Shown: positions 5,629 through 9,168 of the stretch, in pieces
How positions within the stretch are numbered: position 1 is the stretch's first letter
How the letters are laid out: each line of letters starts with the position of its first letter
Assembly: GCA_023384025.1 (NCBI GenBank)
Contig: JAHDXX010000117.1
Span: 385 to 9,552, forward strand
Reading direction: 5' to 3'
Length of the DNA: 9,168 nt
Source of the DNA: Sphingomonadaceae bacterium
GTDB taxonomy: Bacteria; Pseudomonadota; Alphaproteobacteria; Sphingomonadales; Sphingomonadaceae
Made by a program: the position numbers and the translations under genes
The notes under the pieces: generated by a model
What the model saw: the letters and a program-made list of their open reading frames with translations, nothing else
What the model was told of the DNA's origin: nothing
Databases searched by the model: none

Positions 5629-7630
5629 GGTTACTGTCGACGGCCAGGAAATCGAGGTCCCCAACGGGGCGACGGTCCTGCAGGCCTGCGAGCTGGCGGG
5701 GAAGGAAATTCCGCGCTTCTGCTATCACGAGCGGCTCTCCATTGCCGGCAACTGCCGGATGTGCCTGGTCGAAGTGAAGCCCGGGCCGCCCAAGCCGCAG
5801 GCTTCATGTGCGCTGCCCGCAACCGAAGGGCAGGAAATCCGCACCGATACGCCGATGGTCAAGGCTGCGCGCGAAGGGGTGATGGAGTTCCTCCTGATCA
5901 ACCACCCGCTCGATTGCCCGATCTGCGACCAGGGCGGCGAATGCGACCTGCAGGACCAGTCGGTCGCTTATGGCCGGGGTGGCTCGCGCTACGAGGAAAA
6001 CAAGCGCGCCGTCACCGAGAAATACATGGGTCCGCTGATCAAGACGGTGATGACCCGCTGCATCCACTGCACCCGCTGCGTGCGCTTCTCGGAAGAGATC
6101 GCCGGGGTGGACGAAATCGGCGCGCTCTATCGCGGCGAGGACATGCAGATCACCACCTACCTCGAGCAGGCGGCGGCGCATGAGCTTTCGGCCAACGTGA
6201 TCGACCTGTGCCCGGTCGGTGCGCTGACTTCGCGGCCCTATGCGTTCGAAGCGCGCCCTTGGGAGCTTAAGAAGACGCTCTCCATTGACGTGAGCGACGC
6301 GGTCGGCGCCAATATCCGGCTCGACAGCCGCGGACGCGAAGTGATGCGCGCGCTGCCCCGCATCAACGACGACGTCAATGAAGAATGGCTCAGCGACAAG
6401 GGCCGCTACATGGTCGACGGGCTCGGAGCGCGGCGGCTCGACAAGGTGTGGATCCGCAAGTCTGGAAAGCTGCAGGCAGCGAGTTGGGACGAGGCGTTCA
6501 AGGCGATTGCCAAGGCCAAGCCGGGCGCGAGCATCGCTGCCATCGCGGGTGACCTGGTCGATTGCGAGACGATGTATGCCGCCAAGGCATTGTTGCGGGC
6601 GATGGGTTCGGACCTGCTCGAAGGCCGCCAAACCGGCCTTTCCTACGACACCGGCAGCCTTGCAGCGGTCAACTTCAACAGCACTTTCGCCGGTATCGAG
6701 ACGGCTGACGCGATCCTGATCGTCGGCAGCCATGTCCGCTGGGAAGCGCCGCTGGTGAACGTCCGCCTGCGCAAGGCGGTGAAGCGCGGCGCGAAGGTGT
6801 TCATCGTCGGCCCGGAATGGGAACCGACTTATCCGGCGACCTTCCTCGGCGGTGACCTGTCGGTGCTGAACAAGCTGCCCAAGGATGTGACCGACACGTT
6901 CAAGGGTGCCGAGCGGCCTGCGCTGATCCTCGGCGGAGCAGGGCTGGGCAAGGGCGCATTGGGTGCGTGCCTGGCGCTGGCGGACAAGTTCAAGCTGGTC
7001 CGGGACGGGTGGAACGGGTTCAACGTCCTCCACATGGCCGCGAGCCGGATGGGCGGGCTGATGCTCGGCTACGCGCAGCCAGGCGGGATCGGCGATATTG
7101 CCAAGGCCGCGCCCAAGGTGGTGCTGGCGCTGGGCGCGGACGAGGTCGACTGGTCGGCCTTCACCGGCAGCCTCAAGGTCTACATCGGCCACCATGGCGA
7201 CAAGGGCGCGCATGCGGCGGACGTGATCCTGCCTGCCGCCAGTTTCGCCGAGAAGGACGGGACTTACGTCAACACCGAAGGCCGGGTGCAGTTCGCCGAG
7301 AAGGCCGTGTTCGCGCCGGGCGATGCGCGCGAGGACTGGACGATCCTTCGTGCGCTGGCAGATGCGCTGGGTGTCACCGTCGGGTTCGACAGCTTCGCGC
7401 AGTTGCAGGCCGCGATGATCGCCGAAGTGCCCGCGCTGGGCGAGGAAGGCCTGGCCTCCTATGGTGCGCTGCCCAAGGCGGATGCCAAGGCCAAGGCGGA
7501 AGGCGAGATCGCGGGCTACCCGATCAAGGACTTCTACCTCACCAACCCGATCGCCCGCGCCAGCGCGGTGATGCAGCGCTGCTCGGCCGAACTGGTCCAC
7601 GGTGAGGAAATCGCGGAGGCAGCGGAATGA
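5621..7630 (+). CDS. nuoG: NADH-quinone oxidoreductase subunit G
   Basis: NuoG (75 kDa subunit homologue) carries iron-sulfur clusters linking the NADH module to the quinone module. Three cluster sites are visible in the 669 residues. The [2Fe-2S] N1b ligands are Cys34, Cys45, Cys48 and Cys63. The [4Fe-4S] N5 ligands are His95, Cys99, Cys102 and Cys108 in HPLDCPICDQGGEC. The [4Fe-4S] N4 ligands are Cys147, Cys150, Cys153 and Cys197. The cysteines for the extra N7 cluster of E. coli and Thermus are absent, as expected in alphaproteobacteria and mitochondria. The rest is the molybdopterin-oxidoreductase-like domain, which does not bind molybdenum in this subunit. I chose ATG 5621 because family members start at MPKVTVDGQ; in-frame ATG 5606 is less likely. 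The ribosome binding site is weak (GGGG at 5610-5613), so coupling to the upstream gene probably matters. Confidence 0.97.
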   Translation: MPKVTVDGQEIEVPNGATVLQACELAGKEIPRFCYHERLSIAGNCRMCLVEVKPGPPKPQASCALPATEGQEIRTDTPMVKAAREGVMEFLLINHPLDCPICDQGGECDLQDQSVAYGRGGSRYEENKRAVTEKYMGPLIKTVMTRCIHCTRCVRFSEEIAGVDEIGALYRGEDMQITTYLEQAAAHELSANVIDLCPVGALTSRPYAFEARPWELKKTLSIDVSDAVGANIRLDSRGREVMRALPRINDDVNEEWLSDKGRYMVDGLGARRLDKVWIRKSGKLQAASWDEAFKAIAKAKPGASIAAIAGDLVDCETMYAAKALLRAMGSDLLEGRQTGLSYDTGSLAAVNFNSTFAGIETADAILIVGSHVRWEAPLVNVRLRKAVKRGAKVFIVGPEWEPTYPATFLGGDLSVLNKLPKDVTDTFKGAERPALILGGAGLGKGALGACLALADKFKLVRDGWNGFNVLHMAASRMGGLMLGYAQPGGIGDIAKAAPKVVLALGADEVDWSAFTGSLKVYIGHHGDKGAHAADVILPAASFAEKDGTYVNTEGRVQFAEKAVFAPGDAREDWTILRALADALGVTVGFDSFAQLQAAMIAEVPALGEEGLASYGALPKADAKAKAEGEIAGYPIKDFYLTNPIARASAVMQRCSAELVHGEEIAEAAE

Positions 7631-8688
7631 CCCAGTTCTTCCAATCCCTTGGCATGTCTTACGAATGGGCATGGGGCGTCGCGACCATCGCCGGGATCCT
7701 GTTGATCGCCCTTCCGCTGATGCTTGCCGTAGCGATGATCATCTACATGGACCGTAAGGTCTGGGCCGCGATCAACTTGCGGCGCGGACCCAACGTGGTC
7801 GGGCCGTTCGGCCTGCTCCAGTCGTTTGCCGACGGGCTCAAGGTGTTCCTGCAGGAAACCATCATCCCCAGCGCGGCGAACAAGGGCATCTTCATCCTCG
7901 CGCCGATCGTCACCTTCACCGTGGCGCTGGCAGCCTGGGCGGTGATCCCGTTCGACGCGGGCGTTGTGCTGGCGGACATCAACGTCGGCCTGCTCTACAT
8001 TCTCGCGATCAGTTCGCTGTCGGTCTACGGCGTGGTGATGAGCGGATGGGCGTCGAACTCCAAGTACCCGTTCTTCTCCGCCATGCGCGCTGCGGCGCAG
8101 ATGATTTCCTATGAAGTCTCGATCGGGTTCATTCTGATCTGCGTGGTGCTGTGGGCGGGCACGTTCAACCTCTCCGAGATCGTCGAGGCGCAGCGCGGCC
8201 ACGGGTTCGGGATCGTCAACGGCTACGTGTTCAACCTGCTCCTGTTCCCGATGTGGGTGATGTTCTTCATCTCGTGCCTGGCAGAAACGCAGCGCGTGCC
8301 CTTCGACCTGACCGAGGCGGAAAGCGAACTTGTCGCCGGTTACCAGACCGAATACAGCTCGATGAGCTTCGCGCTGTTCTGGCTGGGCGAATACGCCAAC
8401 ATCCTGCTGATGTGCACGCTCAACGCGCTGCTGTTCTTCGGCGGGTGGCTGCCGCCGCTGGAGATCGACCTGATCCCGTGGTTCGACATCCCCGGCATCG
8501 TCTGGCTGTTCGGCAAGATCCTGTTCTTCTTCTTCCTGTTCAGCTGGGTCATGGCGACCGTGCCGCGCTACCGCTACGACCAGCTGATGCGGCTCGGGTG
8601 GAAGGTGTTCCTGCCGCTCAGCCTGCTCTTCGTCGTCCTCGTTTCTGGCTATCTCATGGCCACCGGCCACTATGGAGCCGCTGCATGA
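7627..8688 (+). CDS. nuoH: NADH-quinone oxidoreductase subunit H (membrane, quinone site)
   Basis: NuoH (ND1 homologue) is the membrane subunit at the junction of the two arms. It closes the quinone cavity and starts the chain of charged residues coupling electron transfer to proton pumping. The 353-residue product is strongly hydrophobic, consistent with about eight transmembrane helices; the first spans roughly residues 18-40. Family signatures are YMDRKVWAAINLRRGPNVVG at 40-59 followed by FADGLKVFLQE, GWASNSKYPFFSAMRAAAQ at 140-158 followed by SYEVS, and AETQRVPFDLTEAESELV at 219-236, an acidic loop near the quinone entrance. The start overlaps the nuoG stop (ATGA), with GGAGG at 7615-7619. 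The stop overlaps the nuoI start. Nothing is odd about it. Confidence 0.98.
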   Translation: MTQFFQSLGMSYEWAWGVATIAGILLIALPLMLAVAMIIYMDRKVWAAINLRRGPNVVGPFGLLQSFADGLKVFLQETIIPSAANKGIFILAPIVTFTVALAAWAVIPFDAGVVLADINVGLLYILAISSLSVYGVVMSGWASNSKYPFFSAMRAAAQMISYEVSIGFILICVVLWAGTFNLSEIVEAQRGHGFGIVNGYVFNLLLFPMWVMFFISCLAETQRVPFDLTEAESELVAGYQTEYSSMSFALFWLGEYANILLMCTLNALLFFGGWLPPLEIDLIPWFDIPGIVWLFGKILFFFFLFSWVMATVPRYRYDQLMRLGWKVFLPLSLLFVVLVSGYLMATGHYGAAA

Positions 8689-9168
8689 CCTCGGTCGCCC
8701 AGCTCATCAAGTCGTTCACCTTGTGGGAGTTCGTGAAGGCGCATGCCCTCACGTTGAAGTACTTCTTCAAGCCCAAGGTGACGATCAACTATCCGTTCGA
8801 GAAGAACCCGCTGAGCCCACGTTTCCGCGGGGAGCACGCCTTGCGGCGCTATCCCAATGGCGAGGAGCGGTGCATCGCGTGCAAGCTGTGCGAGGCAGTG
8901 TGCCCGGCGCAGGCGATCACCATCGAGAGCGAACCGCGCGAGGACGGTAGCCGCCGCACCACCCGCTATGACATCGACCTGACCAAGTGCATCTTCTGCG
9001 GCTTCTGCCAGGAAGCCTGCCCGGTCGATGCGATCGTCGAGGGGCCGAACTTCGAATACGCGACTGAAACGCGCGAGGAGCTGCTCTACGACAAGGCGAA
9101 ACTGCTGGCCAACGGGGACAAGTGGGAGCGGGCGATTGCCGCGAACCTTGAAGCCGATGCGCCCTACC
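8685..9168 (+). CDS. nuoI: NADH-quinone oxidoreductase subunit I, cut at the window edge
   Basis: NuoI (TYKY homologue) carries [4Fe-4S] clusters N6a and N6b, which hand electrons to the terminal cluster N2 in NuoB. Two ferredoxin motifs are seen: Cys63, Cys66, Cys69 and Cys73 in CIACKLCEAVCP, and Cys102, Cys105, Cys108 and Cys112 in CIFCGFCQEACP. The N-terminal segment (FTLWEFVKAHALTLKYFFKPKVTINYPFEK) is the amphipathic part that lies against the membrane arm. 161 codons are visible without a stop. Because the family is about 162 residues in this group, only the last codon or two should be missing. The ATG overlaps the nuoH stop (ATGA), with GGAG at 8674-8677. It is partial only because the window ends. 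Confidence 0.96.
   Translation, partial: MTSVAQLIKSFTLWEFVKAHALTLKYFFKPKVTINYPFEKNPLSPRFRGEHALRRYPNGEERCIACKLCEAVCPAQAITIESEPREDGSRRTTRYDIDLTKCIFCGFCQEACPVDAIVEGPNFEYATETREELLYDKAKLLANGDKWERAIAANLEADAPY

Noticed and set aside
6239..7630. Missing N7 cluster cysteines in NuoG as a possible defect
   Set aside because: The N7 cluster is absent from mitochondrial and alphaproteobacterial homologues as a rule, so this is normal rather than a lesion.
5804..7672. 622-codon open frame on the minus strand opposite nuoG
   Set aside because: Same explanation: a shadow of nuoG codon bias, with no domain, no plausible ribosome binding site and no separate conservation visible. The antisense frames at 2786-3784 and 7534-8670 are rejected for the same reason.
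8672..8950. 92-codon plus-strand frame over the start of nuoI
   Set aside because: It is out of frame with the clear NuoI ferredoxin motifs, which run from 8685 to the window edge.

Overview
The window is a stretch of one NADH:quinone oxidoreductase (respiratory complex I) operon, all on the + strand. The order is nuoC, nuoD, nuoE, a 45-codon small ORF, nuoF, two exported proteins of unknown function, nuoG, nuoH and nuoI. nuoI runs off the right edge a codon or two before its expected end. High GC, separate nuoC and nuoD genes, a NuoG without the extra N7 cluster, a Lys/Ala/Pro-rich tail on NuoC and a palindromic repeat with ACGAACGG ends all suggest an alphaproteobacterium, most likely a sphingomonad (Sphingomonadaceae/Erythrobacteraceae). 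The taxonomy is inference, not a database result.

Layout. Positions 1-104 are a short G/C-rich spacer, probably between nuoB (a TGA lies at 2-4) and nuoC; it holds a textbook G-quadruplex motif and competing hairpins. 105-2832 encodes the NuoC and NuoD connecting subunits and the NuoE [2Fe-2S] subunit. 2832-2969 is a small ORF built almost wholly from a REP-like palindromic element wedged between nuoE and nuoF. 2969-4276 is nuoF (NADH/FMN subunit). 4273-5628 holds two secreted four-cysteine proteins that are divergent tandem paralogues, joined by a 21-codon micro-ORF. 5621-7630 is nuoG, 7627-8688 nuoH, and 8685 to the edge nuoI.

How it works together. NuoE, NuoF and NuoG form the NADH-oxidising module. 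NuoC, NuoD and NuoI (with NuoB, not seen) form the quinone-reducing module. NuoH is the membrane subunit at the quinone site. Every gene junction after nuoC is an overlap of stop and start codons (ATGA, TAATG, TGATG, GTGA, or ATGC[A/C]TAA), so the operon reads as one translationally coupled chain, and both accessory insertions keep the chain intact.

The core is ordinary complex I. The parts worth a second look are the two exported paralogues inside the operon, the micro-ORF between them (it looks like a nuoG-start/nuoF-end duplication junction), the repeat-derived small ORF, the G4/hairpin leader of nuoC, and the polyproline plus basic tail of NuoC. I found no RNA genes, transposase genes, CRISPR arrays, convincing promoters or terminators.
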